This document shows positions 1 through 8,648 of a DNA stretch of 64,000 nt, piece after piece. Both the position numbers and the translations under genes were made by a program. The notes beneath the pieces are model-generated. The model had not been told where the DNA came from, did not search any database, and was given only the letters and a program-made list of their open reading frames with translations. The DNA is from Azospirillum fermentarium (lineage in GTDB: Bacteria > Pseudomonadota > Alphaproteobacteria > Azospirillales > Azospirillaceae). Numbering within the stretch: position 1 is the first letter of the stretch; each line of letters begins with the position of its first letter. The stretch covers positions 516,501 to 580,500 of the forward strand of contig NZ_JAOQNH010000003.1 of the NCBI RefSeq assembly GCF_025961205.1, written 5' to 3'.

Positions 1-1
1 G

Positions 2-241
2 CGCGAACCCCACGAGCACGCCGCCGGGCATATTCCGGGGGCGGTGCTGGTGCCGCTGTCGTCCTTCGACCCGGCCCGCGTGCCGGCGGTGCCGGGCAAG
101 GAGCTGGTGTTCCACTGCCAGGCCGGGCGCCGCTGCGGCCCGGCGGCGGAAAAGATGCTGGCCGCCGGGTATCAGGGAACCATCCACCGGCTGTCCGGCG
201 GCTTTGCCGCGTGGCGGGCTGCGGGGGGAGCGGTGGAGTGA
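2..241 (+). CDS. Rhodanese-like domain protein, 3' part only
   Basis: This is the C-terminal end of a rhodanese/sulfurtransferase domain. The reading frame is open from the left edge, so the true start is outside the window. The visible 79 residues carry the AGHIPGA segment and then the active-site loop HCQAGRRC. In rhodaneses the first Cys of this CxxxxR loop carries the persulfide. The domain closes with SGGFAAWRAAG, typical of the last helix. It could be a stand-alone sulfurtransferase or the tail of a longer protein; the window cannot decide. It faces the minus-strand tau cluster convergently. Confidence 0.85.
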   Translation, partial: REPHEHAAGHIPGAVLVPLSSFDPARVPAVPGKELVFHCQAGRRCGPAAEKMLAAGYQGTIHRLSGGFAAWRAAGGAVE

Positions 242-313
242 GTACGGGGCTACCGCCCCGGCCCCGTTTGGGGTGACCCCCAAACCCCCTTTCTTTTTAT
301 AAAAAGAGCGGAG

Positions 314-337
314 GTTTGGAGGTGCCAACCTCCAAAC
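314..337. terminator. Inverted repeat between convergent genes
   Basis: Positions 314-323 and 328-337 form a perfect 10-bp stem (GTTTGGAGGT) around a 4-nt loop. The repeat lies between the convergent rhodanese and tauD genes. Read on the minus strand it is followed about 12 nt later by a short T run, so it probably terminates tauD transcription; read on the plus strand there is no T run. Confidence 0.4.
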
Positions 338-361
338 GGGTTTGGGCGGTAGCCCAATGGA

Positions 362-1213
362 TCAGTAAGGCCGGTCCCCCAGCACGGTCGCCCGATGCAT
401 CACGCGGCGGTGCGGCAGATAGTCGTTCACCGCGTAATGCTGGGTGGAGCGGTTGTCCCAGATCACCAGATCGTCCGCCTTCCACTTCCAGCGCACGGTG
501 AATTCCGGGCGGCTGATGTGGTCGTAGAGGAAATCCAGGATCGCCGCACTTTCCCGGTCGGTCAGGCCGACGATGCGGGACGTGAAGTTCTCGTTCACGA
601 ACAGCGCTTTGGCCCCGGTCACCGGGTGGGTGCGGATCACGGGGTGGACGACGGGCGGGTGCTTCTCCCGCGCCGCCTTCCACCGGGCGTGGGTTTCCGG
701 GTCGCCGTTGTGGCGCCATTCGGGGAACGAGCGGGTGAAGTCGTGCAGCGCCTTCAGCGGGTCGAGCAGGGCGCGTAGCGGCTCCGACAGGGCGTTGTAG
801 GCGGCGATGTTGCTGGCCCACACCGTGTCGCCGCCGTGGGGCGGCAACCGCTTGCCCGACAGCGCCACGATGGCCGGCGGCGTGTCGATGCACGTCACGT
901 CGGTATGCCAGACGTCGTTGTCGGTCGGGTTGTGCGCCCCGGTGTCGAGCACCATGATTTCCGGCTGCTCGGGCACGTTGGGATAGACGGGGTGGATGTG
1001 CAGGTCGCCGAAGCGGGCGGCGAACGCCTTCTGCTCCGCCGGGGTCAGGGGCTGGTTTTCGAAGAACAGCACCTGATGCGTGACCAGCGCCTGTTCCAGG
1101 GCGGCGGCCTGGGCATCCGACAGGGGGCGGGACAGGGTGATGCCGGTGACCACGGCGCCGATGGCCGGGCTGACGGGGTCGATGGTCAGGGTGGAAATCG
1201 CGGTGTCGGGCAT
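362..1213 (-). CDS. tauD: TauD-family Fe(II)/2-oxoglutarate dioxygenase
   Basis: This 283-residue protein has the family's usual length. The iron ligands are visible as H103-x-D105 in VWHTDVT and the distal H259 in NRSTQHYAVND. R274 in MHRAT is the expected 2-oxoglutarate anchor. TauD enzymes release sulfite from taurine or related sulfonates, and some relatives cleave alkyl sulfate esters. It is the last gene of the minus-strand cluster tauA-tauB-tauC-betC-tauD, 37 bp beyond the sulfatase gene. The family call is firm. The exact substrate is not readable from sequence, and the sulfatase neighbour leaves room for a sulfate ester. Confidence 0.9.
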   Translation of the reverse strand: MPDTAISTLTIDPVSPAIGAVVTGITLSRPLSDAQAAALEQALVTHQVLFFENQPLTPAEQKAFAARFGDLHIHPVYPNVPEQPEIMVLDTGAHNPTDNDVWHTDVTCIDTPPAIVALSGKRLPPHGGDTVWASNIAAYNALSEPLRALLDPLKALHDFTRSFPEWRHNGDPETHARWKAAREKHPPVVHPVIRTHPVTGAKALFVNENFTSRIVGLTDRESAAILDFLYDHISRPEFTVRWKWKADDLVIWDNRSTQHYAVNDYLPHRRVMHRATVLGDRPY

Positions 1214-1250
1214 GGTTCCGCCTCGTTCGTGTGTGTGTTCTGGAGGTTGG

Positions 1251-2816
1251 TCAGGCGTTGGGAAAATCCGGCGGCACCGGGGCCACCGGGGGCAGGCGGG
1301 CGACGGCCTTCAGCGTGTCTTCGGCCACGCCGAAATTGCGCACATAGGCGGTGGCGGCGGTGCGGTGGGGCTGGTAATCCCACGGCGTGTGCCGCCCGGT
1401 CAGCAGCACCCCATGGGCGAACAGCCGCCGCCGCTGGCTGTCGATCACTGCCTGTTTCAGCGCCGCCGCGTCCCACCGCCGGGCAATCGCCGCGGCCAGG
1501 GCGGCTTCCACATCGGCCAGGGCCGGATCGCCGGCGCGGTTGGCCCGTTCGTGCGGATCGGTGGCGAGGTCGAAAAGCTGGGGCGGGTCGTCTTCGCAGA
1601 CGATGTATTTGTACCGCCCGCGCCGGACCATGAAGGCGGGGGACAGCACGCCCTCGCCCAGATATTCGGCGAAGACGTCCCGGTCCCCGGGATCGTCCCC
1701 GGTCAAAAGCGGCAGCAGGCTGGCGCCGTCCAGCGGGTCCACCGGCGGCGGTGCCCGTTCGCCGAACAGGGCGAGGAAGGTGGGGAACAGGTCCACGTGC
1801 GACACGGGGACCGCCACCCGGCCCGGCCGCCACCCGGCGGGGGCGTGGCGGGGTGGGAAGCGCACCACCAACGGCACCCGCGACGACCATTCGAAGAAGG
1901 TCATCTTGTACCACATGCCCCGCTCGCCCAGCATTTCGCCGTGGTCGCCGGTGAACACCACGATGGTGTCGTCGGCCAGCCCGGCGCGCTCCAGCGCCGT
2001 CAGCAGCCGGCCCACCAGATCGTCCACATAGCTGACCGACCCGTAATAGGCGTGCCGCGCCGTCCGCACCCGTTCGTCGGTCAGGTCGTAGCGGTGCAGG
2101 CTGTCCATGACATGCAGGCGGCGGCTGTGGGGGTCCAGCTCATCCACCGGGATGGGCGGCACCGCGGGCGGATCGATGGCGTCATGGTCATAGAGATCCC
2201 AATGCTCCGGCAGGCAGTTGAAGGGATCGTGGGGGTGGGTGAACGAGACGGTCAGGAAGAACGGCCCGTCGTCGGTGGTGCGGCCGTAGTCGTAGATCTT
2301 CTGTACCGCCTGATGGGCCGTTTCCTCGTCGAAGTCGATCTGCAGGCTGCGGTGGCAGGGTCCGGCCTCGATCACGCTGGCCATGTGATGGGACCAGTCA
2401 TAGGCCAGCACCCCGTTCTCCCAATCGGGCGTCCAGCCGAAATCGGCGGGGTACACGTCGGTGGTCAACCGTTCCTCGAACCCGTGAAGCTGGTCGGCGC
2501 CGACGAAATGCATCTTGCCCGACAGGCAGGTGCGGTAACCGGCGGCGCGCGCGTGATGCACGAAGGTCGGTACGGAGGACGCGAACTCCGCCGCGTTGTC
2601 GTAGGCCCCGATGGCCGAGGGCAGCCGCCCCGACAACAGCGAGAACCGCGACGGCGCGCAGAGCGGGTAAGCGCAATAGGCGTTCTCGAACACCGTGCCG
2701 TCCGCCGCCAGCCGCGACAGGTGCGGCGCCTTGACCAGCGGATGACCGTAGAAGGGCAGGGCCGGGGCCGCCAACTGGTCGGCCATGATGAACAGGATGT
2801 TGGGGGAACGGGTCAC
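1251..2816 (-). CDS. betC: Choline-sulfatase-type sulfatase (BetC-like)
   Basis: The 521-residue protein hydrolyses sulfate esters, most likely choline-O-sulfate to choline and sulfate. It opens with the alkaline-phosphatase-fold metal motif NILFIMADQ. It has the formylglycine sequence C53-A-P-S-R in YPLCAPSRFSLLSGR and a second metal-site segment VVFTGDHGEMLGERG. The C-terminal SQRRRLF...WDYQP...YVRNFG segment is characteristic of choline sulfatases. The frame stays open far upstream over tauC, but that part is a shadow. The start is set at the GTG at 2814-2816, preceded by GGAG and followed directly by the family N-terminus. It sits between tauC and tauD, so sulfate esters are a likely cargo of the transporter. 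Confidence 0.87.
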   Translation of the reverse strand: MTRSPNILFIMADQLAAPALPFYGHPLVKAPHLSRLAADGTVFENAYCAYPLCAPSRFSLLSGRLPSAIGAYDNAAEFASSVPTFVHHARAAGYRTCLSGKMHFVGADQLHGFEERLTTDVYPADFGWTPDWENGVLAYDWSHHMASVIEAGPCHRSLQIDFDEETAHQAVQKIYDYGRTTDDGPFFLTVSFTHPHDPFNCLPEHWDLYDHDAIDPPAVPPIPVDELDPHSRRLHVMDSLHRYDLTDERVRTARHAYYGSVSYVDDLVGRLLTALERAGLADDTIVVFTGDHGEMLGERGMWYKMTFFEWSSRVPLVVRFPPRHAPAGWRPGRVAVPVSHVDLFPTFLALFGERAPPPVDPLDGASLLPLLTGDDPGDRDVFAEYLGEGVLSPAFMVRRGRYKYIVCEDDPPQLFDLATDPHERANRAGDPALADVEAALAAAIARRWDAAALKQAVIDSQRRRLFAHGVLLTGRHTPWDYQPHRTAATAYVRNFGVAEDTLKAVARLPPVAPVPPDFPNA

Positions 2817-2875
2817 GCGGACGGACTCCAAGGGGGGAGGGGGAGACCGTGCCGTTGAGAGGCAGGGAAAAGCGG

Positions 2876-3727
2876 TCAGCTTTTCCCCTTCCACGGCACC
2901 AGCCACAGCTCCAGAAGGCGCATGGCGTAGGAAAAGGCGAAGGCGCAGGCGGCGATGATGCCGATGCCGACGAACACCACGTCGGTCGCCAGGAAATGGG
3001 ACGCGGACATAATCATGAAGCCGATGCCGCGGGTGGCCGCGATCAGTTCGGCGGCGACCAGCGTGCTCCACCCCACCGCGATGCCGATGCGCACCCCGGT
3101 CAGGATTTCCGGCAACGCGCTCGGCAGTACGATGGCGCGGAAGATCTGCCAGCGGGTGGCCCCCAGCGAGAGCGCGGCATGCACCCGCTCGATGGGCAGC
3201 GCCCGCACGCCGGCCTGGGCCGACAGGCAGATGGGGGCGACGATGGCCAGCGTCAGCAGCACGATCTTCGATGCCTCGCCGATGCCCAGCCAGATGATGA
3301 CCAGCGGCAGGTACGCCAGCGGCGGCAGCGGCCAGTAGAATTCGATGGGAACGTCCAGCACCCCCTTGGCCCAGCGGTTCAGCCCCATGGCAAGCCCCAG
3401 CGGGATGCCCAGCGAGGCGGCGATGGCCGACGCCCCCAGGATGCGCAGCAGGCTGGCCGAGACGTGCTCCCACAAGGTGGCGCCGGAATAGCCGTCGTCG
3501 ATCAGGGCGCCGAACTGGAACGCCACCTCCGCCGGGCCGGGCAGGAACAGCGGCGGCACCAGCCGGTAATGGGACACCAGGAACCACGCGGCCAGCAGCA
3601 CAGCGGCGGCGATGGCGCTGATGGGGCCGGTGCGCACCCCGTCCAGCCCGAAGGGGTGCAGGCGCACCGTTTTGGGCACGGCGGGGAGGACCGTCACGGG
3701 GGTGTCGGTGCGGGCGATATCGGTCAT
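2876..3727 (-). CDS. tauC: ABC transporter permease, TauC/SsuC type
   Basis: This 283-residue inner-membrane permease belongs to the nitrate/sulfonate/taurine importer family. It has about six hydrophobic segments, and the cytoplasmic EAA-like loop LSLGATRWQIFRAIVLPSALP contacts the ATPase. The start ATG at 3725-3727 overlaps the tauB stop as ATGA, so translation is probably coupled. It should form the membrane pore for the TauA-bound substrate. A longer upstream open frame exists but is a shadow of tauB. Confidence 0.92.
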   Translation of the reverse strand: MTDIARTDTPVTVLPAVPKTVRLHPFGLDGVRTGPISAIAAAVLLAAWFLVSHYRLVPPLFLPGPAEVAFQFGALIDDGYSGATLWEHVSASLLRILGASAIAASLGIPLGLAMGLNRWAKGVLDVPIEFYWPLPPLAYLPLVIIWLGIGEASKIVLLTLAIVAPICLSAQAGVRALPIERVHAALSLGATRWQIFRAIVLPSALPEILTGVRIGIAVGWSTLVAAELIAATRGIGFMIMSASHFLATDVVFVGIGIIAACAFAFSYAMRLLELWLVPWKGKS

Positions 3728-4518
3728 TGCAGCGTCTCCCCCCGGCCATGGTGCGTGTGGTGGATCAGGTTGCGGATTTCGTTGTGGATCTCGGTGAACG
3801 CGGGCGCCGACAGGACGGCGCGCACGTCGCGTTCGGCGGCGAAGCGGTGGACGAAATCCAGATCGAACCGGGCGGTGATGCGGCCCGGACGCGGGGACAT
3901 CACCACCACCGTGGTGCCGAGGAACAGTGCTTCTTCGATGGAATGGGTGATGAAGAAGATGCGCTTGCCGGTGCGCGCCCACACGTCGATCAGCAATTCC
4001 TGCATCTGCTCGCGGGTCAGGCTGTCGAGCGCGCCGAACGGCTCGTCCATCAGCAGGATCTTGGGATCGGTGGCCAGCGCGCGGGCGATGCCCACCCGCT
4101 GGCGCATGCCGCCCGACAACTCGTGGGGGGATGCGCCGGCAAAGCCGTCCAGCCCCACCAGCCGCAGCAGGGTTTCCGCCCGCTCCCGCCGCTCCCGCGC
4201 GCCGATGCCGGCGAAATCGAGGCCCAGGGCCACGTTGTCGGCCACGCTTTTCCACGGCAGCAGCGTGTCCTTCTGGAACACCACGCCGCGGTCGGCGCCG
4301 GGCCGCTCCACCGGCTGCCCGTCGAGCGTGATCGTCCCTTCGGACAAGGGCAGGAAACCGGCGATGGCGTTCAGCAGCGTGGATTTCCCACAGCCGGAGG
4401 CGCCCAGGGCCACAACGATGCTGTTGGCGCCGATGTCCAGCGATGCACGGTCCAGGGCGTGCACCACCCGGCCGTCACGGCCGGAGAAAAAGACGCTGGC
4501 GTTGTGAACCTGGAGCAT
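3724..4518 (-). CDS. tauB: ABC transporter ATPase, TauB/SsuB type
   Basis: This 264-residue nucleotide-binding subunit powers import. It shows Walker A GASGCGKST, Q-loop VVFQKDTLLPW, signature LSGGMRQRVGIARAL, Walker B ILLMDEPFGALD and the switch His in FFITHSIEEAL. These strings match the taurine/aliphatic sulfonate subfamily. The gene overlaps tauC by 4 bp. It is separated from upstream tauA by about 160 bp that contain a dispersed palindromic element, so tauB and tauC may be expressed below tauA. Confidence 0.93.
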   Translation of the reverse strand: MLQVHNASVFFSGRDGRVVHALDRASLDIGANSIVVALGASGCGKSTLLNAIAGFLPLSEGTITLDGQPVERPGADRGVVFQKDTLLPWKSVADNVALGLDFAGIGARERRERAETLLRLVGLDGFAGASPHELSGGMRQRVGIARALATDPKILLMDEPFGALDSLTREQMQELLIDVWARTGKRIFFITHSIEEALFLGTTVVVMSPRPGRITARFDLDFVHRFAAERDVRAVLSAPAFTEIHNEIRNLIHHTHHGRGETLQ

Positions 4519-4578
4519 GGAACCCTCCTGTCACACATGGCTTCCTCTCCCGGGGCGGAAGAGGGAGATCCAGCTAGA

Positions 4579-4680
4579 GTGTGATCGGTTCAAACGGAAT
4601 CGTTTGAAGCGTGAATCACACGGGAAAACCAAAAGCTTAGAGTCCTTCAGGTGCTTCAATAAGCACCTGAAGGACTCTAA
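4579..4680. repeat. Dispersed palindromic element, copy 1
   Basis: This 102-bp element has two structured parts. The left part has GTGTGAT paired with ATCACAC and an inner AAACG/CGTTT. The right part is a perfect 20-bp stem (4637-4656 with 4661-4680) around the loop CAAT. A clearly related copy lies at 46696-46800 in the same orientation. In both places it sits just past the 3' end of a minus-strand gene and ahead of the next minus-strand gene. Read on the minus strand, the strong hairpin is followed by GCTTTTGGTTTTCC, so it may end or attenuate the tauA transcript. Confidence 0.85.
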
Positions 4681-4681
4681 A

Positions 4682-5683
4682 TCACGGCAGATCCTTCACA
4701 TACTCGGCGGAAATGAAGCCGCCGTAGCTGGGCAGGACGGTGGACACCTTCTTCTGTTCTTTCAGGAACTCGGCGGTTTCCTTCAGGATCCTGGCGACCC
4801 CGCCGGCCTCGCCGCCGCCCAGCCACGCCGCCGACGCCTGCTCCTTGGCCGGCACCAGCGACAGGTTCTTCAGCGCCGCAGCCTGATCCGCCGGCGTGCC
4901 GCCCAAAAGCGAGGCCAGCGTCTTGGCGTTCTGGGAGTCGGCGCCCCACGCCGCCGGCTCGCCGCGGTAGGAGGCGCTGTATTTTTCGATCACCCCGGCG
5001 AAGCTTTTCAGGAATGCGGCGTTGTCCTTGGCGAACCCGGCCGTGGCGACCCAGGCGGTGAAGGTCGGCGCGCCGCGCTCGGCCACCTGGCGCGAGGTCA
5101 GCAGCACCGTGCCGTTCTTCTTCAATTCGGTCAGCGCCGGATCCCAGACGAAGGCGGCGTCGAGATCGCCGCGGTTCCAGGCGGCCACGATGTCGGGCTG
5201 GGGAATGGCGAAGACCTGGGCGTCACGCTCGGTCAGCTTTTCCTGTTTCAGCACGGCCAGCAATTGATAATGGTCGGTGGACACCGGGGCGGCGGCCAGC
5301 CGCTTGCCCTTCAGGTCCGCCGGCTTGTCGATGCCGGCGCCGTTGCGCACCACCAGCGCCTCGTCGGTGCCCGACAGGGTGGCGAGGTGGAACGCCTTGA
5401 CATCCAGCCCGCGGCTGACCGCGGCGGCGAAGGGGCTGGACCCGACATAGCCGATCTGCACGTCCCCCGACGCGATGGCGGTGAAGATGTCCGCACCCGA
5501 ATTGAAGCGGCGGAAGTCGATCTCGTACCCCGTGGTCTTGACGAAATCGCCGTTGGCGATGGCGACGGACGAGGGCAGGGCGTCGGTCTGATAGCCCACC
5601 ACCACCTTGCCGCCGGCATGGGCGGTCAGAGGCGTCAGCGCGGTCAGCGCCAGCAGGGCGAGGGAGTGCAAAAACGTCTTCAT
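4682..5683 (-). CDS. tauA: Periplasmic substrate-binding protein, TauA type
   Basis: The 333-residue protein is the periplasmic receptor of the TauABC importer. It starts with a Sec signal peptide ending at about AHA-GG (residue 23). The mature N-terminus KVVVGYQTDALPS and the segment GDVQIGYVGSSPFAAAVSRG are typical of the taurine/nitrate/sulfonate-binding family. It is the first transporter gene, with about 200 bp to the AraC-type gene upstream, where its promoter must lie. Its stop codon falls one base short of the palindromic element. The specificity (taurine, other sulfonate or sulfate ester) cannot be told. Confidence 0.9.
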   Translation of the reverse strand: MKTFLHSLALLALTALTPLTAHAGGKVVVGYQTDALPSSVAIANGDFVKTTGYEIDFRRFNSGADIFTAIASGDVQIGYVGSSPFAAAVSRGLDVKAFHLATLSGTDEALVVRNGAGIDKPADLKGKRLAAAPVSTDHYQLLAVLKQEKLTERDAQVFAIPQPDIVAAWNRGDLDAAFVWDPALTELKKNGTVLLTSRQVAERGAPTFTAWVATAGFAKDNAAFLKSFAGVIEKYSASYRGEPAAWGADSQNAKTLASLLGGTPADQAAALKNLSLVPAKEQASAAWLGGGEAGGVARILKETAEFLKEQKKVSTVLPSYGGFISAEYVKDLP

Positions 5684-5891
5684 CGGTGTCTTCCCCTGGA
5701 CGAATGCGGTCGTTCGGGGGGCGCTTGAAACCGGCCGGCGCCATGCCGGCTCCTACGCCCCGTCCAAACTGTAGGACGGGCCGCGGGGAGGATGCAACGG
5801 CAAAACCCAATTCTCTACAGAAAAATAGATTTATATGATCGCACTAAAATGTGAAATATGATAGCTACCCCGTTCCATTGTGTTGTTTGTG

Positions 5892-6761
5892 TCATTCTTC
5901 CCATTGTTCGCCCATCAAGCGGTAGAACCAGAAGGATTCGTCGGTGCGCATCAGCGCCTCCAGCCGTCCGGGGGGCAGCCCGGTGACGCGGCGGACGGCG
6001 CGGCCCATGTGTGACTGGTCGGCGAAGCCCGCATCGTCCGCCAGCCCGGCCAGATCGGGCGGGGACGGGCCGTGGTGCGACCACACCCGCACGCCCACAT
6101 CCTCCACCTGGGTGAAACGCTGAAGGCCGCGGTGGCTCTGGCCGGTCCAGCCGCGGATGCGCCGCTGCACCTGCCGCACGCTGCGCCCGGCAGGGGACAG
6201 GGCGGCCCGCACCGTCAGCGCCCGCACCCAGTCGCCCAGCCGCGGCACGCGCCGCGCCTCCCCCTCCGGGCCGGACCACAGCGGCGCCAGCCGGTCCTGC
6301 AGGGTGGTGAAGGGATCGGCATCACCGTTCTCCAGCACCGCGCGGCAGGCGTCCAGCAGCGGGCCGGACACCGCCGTGTCGAGGGCGGTGTGACGGTCCA
6401 TGACGGATTCGACGCCAATCCCCGCCAGCCGGGGCAGCGCCTCGGGACAGAAACCCACCGACAGGGCGTGAACCGGCCCCGGCGACCAGCTTGCGGTGGG
6501 CCGGTTCTGCGGCCCCGACAGGATCAGCGGCGGCAGCGGTGGGCCGAGCACCGGGGCCGCCGTGCCCTGTTCCACCATGTGCAGGGTGCCGTGGAAGATC
6601 CACGAGATCACCGCCATGGGCGAGGCCGGGTAATGGTTGAACCGCTGGGCGTCGGTCAGGGCCGTGCCGCGGGTGTCGCGCTCCACCCCGGCGAAGACAC
6701 AGGCCGACAGCGCCGGGCGCGGCAGCAGCAGGCGGGCGGTGGGGGCGGGGATGGGAGGCAT
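5892..6761 (-). CDS. AraC-type transcriptional regulator
   Basis: About 289 residues from the ATG at 6759-6761; a longer in-frame start upstream adds a low-quality basic stretch. The C-terminal third has two helix-turn-helix units of the AraC type: QVQRRIRGWTGQSHRGLQR, then ADDAGFADQSHMGRAVRRVTG ending in LPPGRLEAL. The N-terminal part is an unrecognised effector domain. It reads in the same direction as the tau cluster, about 200 bp upstream, and is the obvious candidate regulator of it. That link is inferred from position only. Confidence 0.82.
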   Translation of the reverse strand: MPPIPAPTARLLLPRPALSACVFAGVERDTRGTALTDAQRFNHYPASPMAVISWIFHGTLHMVEQGTAAPVLGPPLPPLILSGPQNRPTASWSPGPVHALSVGFCPEALPRLAGIGVESVMDRHTALDTAVSGPLLDACRAVLENGDADPFTTLQDRLAPLWSGPEGEARRVPRLGDWVRALTVRAALSPAGRSVRQVQRRIRGWTGQSHRGLQRFTQVEDVGVRVWSHHGPSPPDLAGLADDAGFADQSHMGRAVRRVTGLPPGRLEALMRTDESFWFYRLMGEQWEE

Positions 6762-6844
6762 GGGCGGGTGTCGCTTCCGTTCTATACGGCGGGCCGGGCG
6801 CCGGGACAAACAGGGAGCCGTCCATCCCATCACCGAGAACGGCC

Positions 6845-7909
6845 ATGCCCGCGACCCGCACCATACTTCAGGGACGTTTCCGCCACAAAGTCCGCAGCGC
6901 CGTCACCCTGGCCCTGACCTCGGCCCGCGTTCTGGCCCGCCGGGCCGTGGGCCGGCCCCTGGTCCCCGAATGGCCGGCCCTGTTCGAGACGGGCAACCTG
7001 TTCTGGCGCGCCCAGTTCAACCGCGCCCTGTCCCGCCCCGGCATCGCCGAGGGCCGGGCCTATTTCGACAGCCTGCTGCCGGTGATGGAGGAGGCGCAGG
7101 CGACGGAGATCCGCCCCAGCGGCCCCGGCGAGCCGCCCGGCCACTGGTTCCTGCCGCCCGTGCGCAAGGGGCCGGGGACGGTGCTCTATTTCCATGGCGG
7201 CGGCTATACCTTCTACGCCGCGGTGACGCGTCAGTTCATCGCCATGCTGGCGGCGGACCTGGGGCTGCCGGTCTTCGCCCCCGACTACCGCCTGACGCCG
7301 GAGCATCCCCACCCGGCGCAGGCGGAGGATGCCGTGGCCGCTTACCGCTTCCTGCTGGACCGGGGCGTGACACCCGAAACGCTGGTGGTGTGCGGCGATT
7401 CCGCGGGCGGGCATCTGGTGCTGATGACCATCGCGGCGCTGAACGGGCTGGGGCTGCCGCAGCCGTCCATCGCCATCGCGCTCAGCCCATGGACCGACAC
7501 CGGGCGGCGCGGGGCCAGCCAGTTCGGCAACGACCCCTATGATCTGGTGCAGGGCTATATGACGCTGCAATTCGCGGCGTGGCTGAAGGGGGACGGCGGT
7601 TTCAGCGACGCGGAGCTGTCGCCGATCCATCAGGATTTCCGCGATACCGCCCCGCTCTACCTCCAGGCCGGGGGGAAGGAGATCCTGGTGGACATGATCC
7701 GCGATTTCGCCCGCGCCGCCGCGGGGCAGGGCGCGCGGGTGCGGCTGGACGTGTGGGAGCACATGACCCACGAGTTCCACAGCCACGGCGGCCGCCTGCC
7801 CGAAAGCCGGGAGGCGCTGGACCGCATCGCCGCCGCCATCCGCTGGGCGGCAGGGGAGGCGGGGGGCTTCCCGGCCATCGGGGGAACGGAGGTGGACGCC
7901 CTGCGGTAA
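6845..7909 (+). CDS. Alpha/beta hydrolase, HSL-type esterase
   Basis: The 354-residue hydrolase belongs to the hormone-sensitive-lipase group. The oxyanion-hole motif is HGGGYTF (117-123). The nucleophile is S186 in GDSAGG. D283 and H309 (EHMTHEF) fit the remaining triad positions. It probably hydrolyses short-chain or acyl esters in the cytoplasm. The N-terminal 40 residues are basic and hydrophobic and might associate with the membrane. It is divergent from the AraC-type gene and converges on the response regulator with only a few bases between them. No operon partner is evident. Confidence 0.88.
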   Translation: MPATRTILQGRFRHKVRSAVTLALTSARVLARRAVGRPLVPEWPALFETGNLFWRAQFNRALSRPGIAEGRAYFDSLLPVMEEAQATEIRPSGPGEPPGHWFLPPVRKGPGTVLYFHGGGYTFYAAVTRQFIAMLAADLGLPVFAPDYRLTPEHPHPAQAEDAVAAYRFLLDRGVTPETLVVCGDSAGGHLVLMTIAALNGLGLPQPSIAIALSPWTDTGRRGASQFGNDPYDLVQGYMTLQFAAWLKGDGGFSDAELSPIHQDFRDTAPLYLQAGGKEILVDMIRDFARAAAGQGARVRLDVWEHMTHEFHSHGGRLPESREALDRIAAAIRWAAGEAGGFPAIGGTEVDALR

Positions 7910-7916
7910 GGCCGTC

Positions 7917-8648
7917 TCACCCCGGCGGGCGCGACCATTCCACGTCGCCGGCGAACAGGTATCCGGCGCCATAGACGGTCTTGATGAGCTGGGGGTGGCG
8001 CGGGTCGCTCTCGATCTTCTTACGGATGCGGGAGATGCGCACGTCGATGCTGCGGTCGAAGGGGCCGTCGTCGCGGTCGTCCTGGGCGGTCTGAAGCTGT
8101 TCGCGCGACAGCACCCGCTTGGGCGCCTTCAGCAGCATCAGCAGCAGCCCGGCTTCCGCCGCACTCAGGGTTTCCTGGCGGCCCGCGGCGTCGGTCAAAG
8201 ACAGGTTGCCCAGGTCGAAGGCCCAGCCGGCGAAGCGCGCCACCGCCGCCGCCCCCGCCGCCGGGGTGGACAGCAACTGGTCGCGCCGCCGGATCACCGT
8301 CTTGACCCGCGCCACCAGCTCCCGCGGCTCGAACGGCTTGGCGATGTAGTCGTCGGCCCCCAGTTCCAGCCCCAGCACCTTGTCCGACAGGGCGCCGCGC
8401 CCCGACAGGATCACCACGCCGAAGCGCACGTCCTCCCACAATTCCCGCACCAGCGACAGCCCGTCCATGTCGGGCAGGCCCAGATCGACGATGCACAGGT
8501 CGGGGGGCTGGCGGCGGATGGCGTTGCGCACGTCGCGCCCGTTGCCGAACGCCACGGTGTGGAACCCGTAATCCTGCAGCGTGGCACAGACGAGCGTGCG
8601 GATGTCCGCCTCGTCATCGACCAGATACACCAGCTTTTTCACGTTCAA
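7917..8648 (-). CDS. OmpR/PhoB-family response regulator
   Basis: The 243-residue protein has an N-terminal receiver and a C-terminal winged helix. The acidic pocket is DDEAD, the phospho-acceptor is D55 in CIVDLGLPDMDG, and the conserved Lys is in YIAKPFEP. The DNA-binding end contains RSIDVRISRIRKKIE and the wing GAGYLF. The ATG overlaps the stop of the hybrid kinase as ATGA, so the two are coupled and likely form one phosphorelay. Target genes are not known. Confidence 0.93.
   Translation of the reverse strand: MNVKKLVYLVDDEADIRTLVCATLQDYGFHTVAFGNGRDVRNAIRRQPPDLCIVDLGLPDMDGLSLVRELWEDVRFGVVILSGRGALSDKVLGLELGADDYIAKPFEPRELVARVKTVIRRRDQLLSTPAAGAAAVARFAGWAFDLGNLSLTDAAGRQETLSAAEAGLLLMLLKAPKRVLSREQLQTAQDDRDDGPFDRSIDVRISRIRKKIESDPRHPQLIKTVYGAGYLFAGDVEWSRPPG

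Noticed and set aside
1251..3749. An 832-codon frame that would join betC to upstream sequence
   Set aside because: The part beyond 2816 is out of frame with tauC and not protein-like. The sulfatase fold starts at the GTG at 2816.
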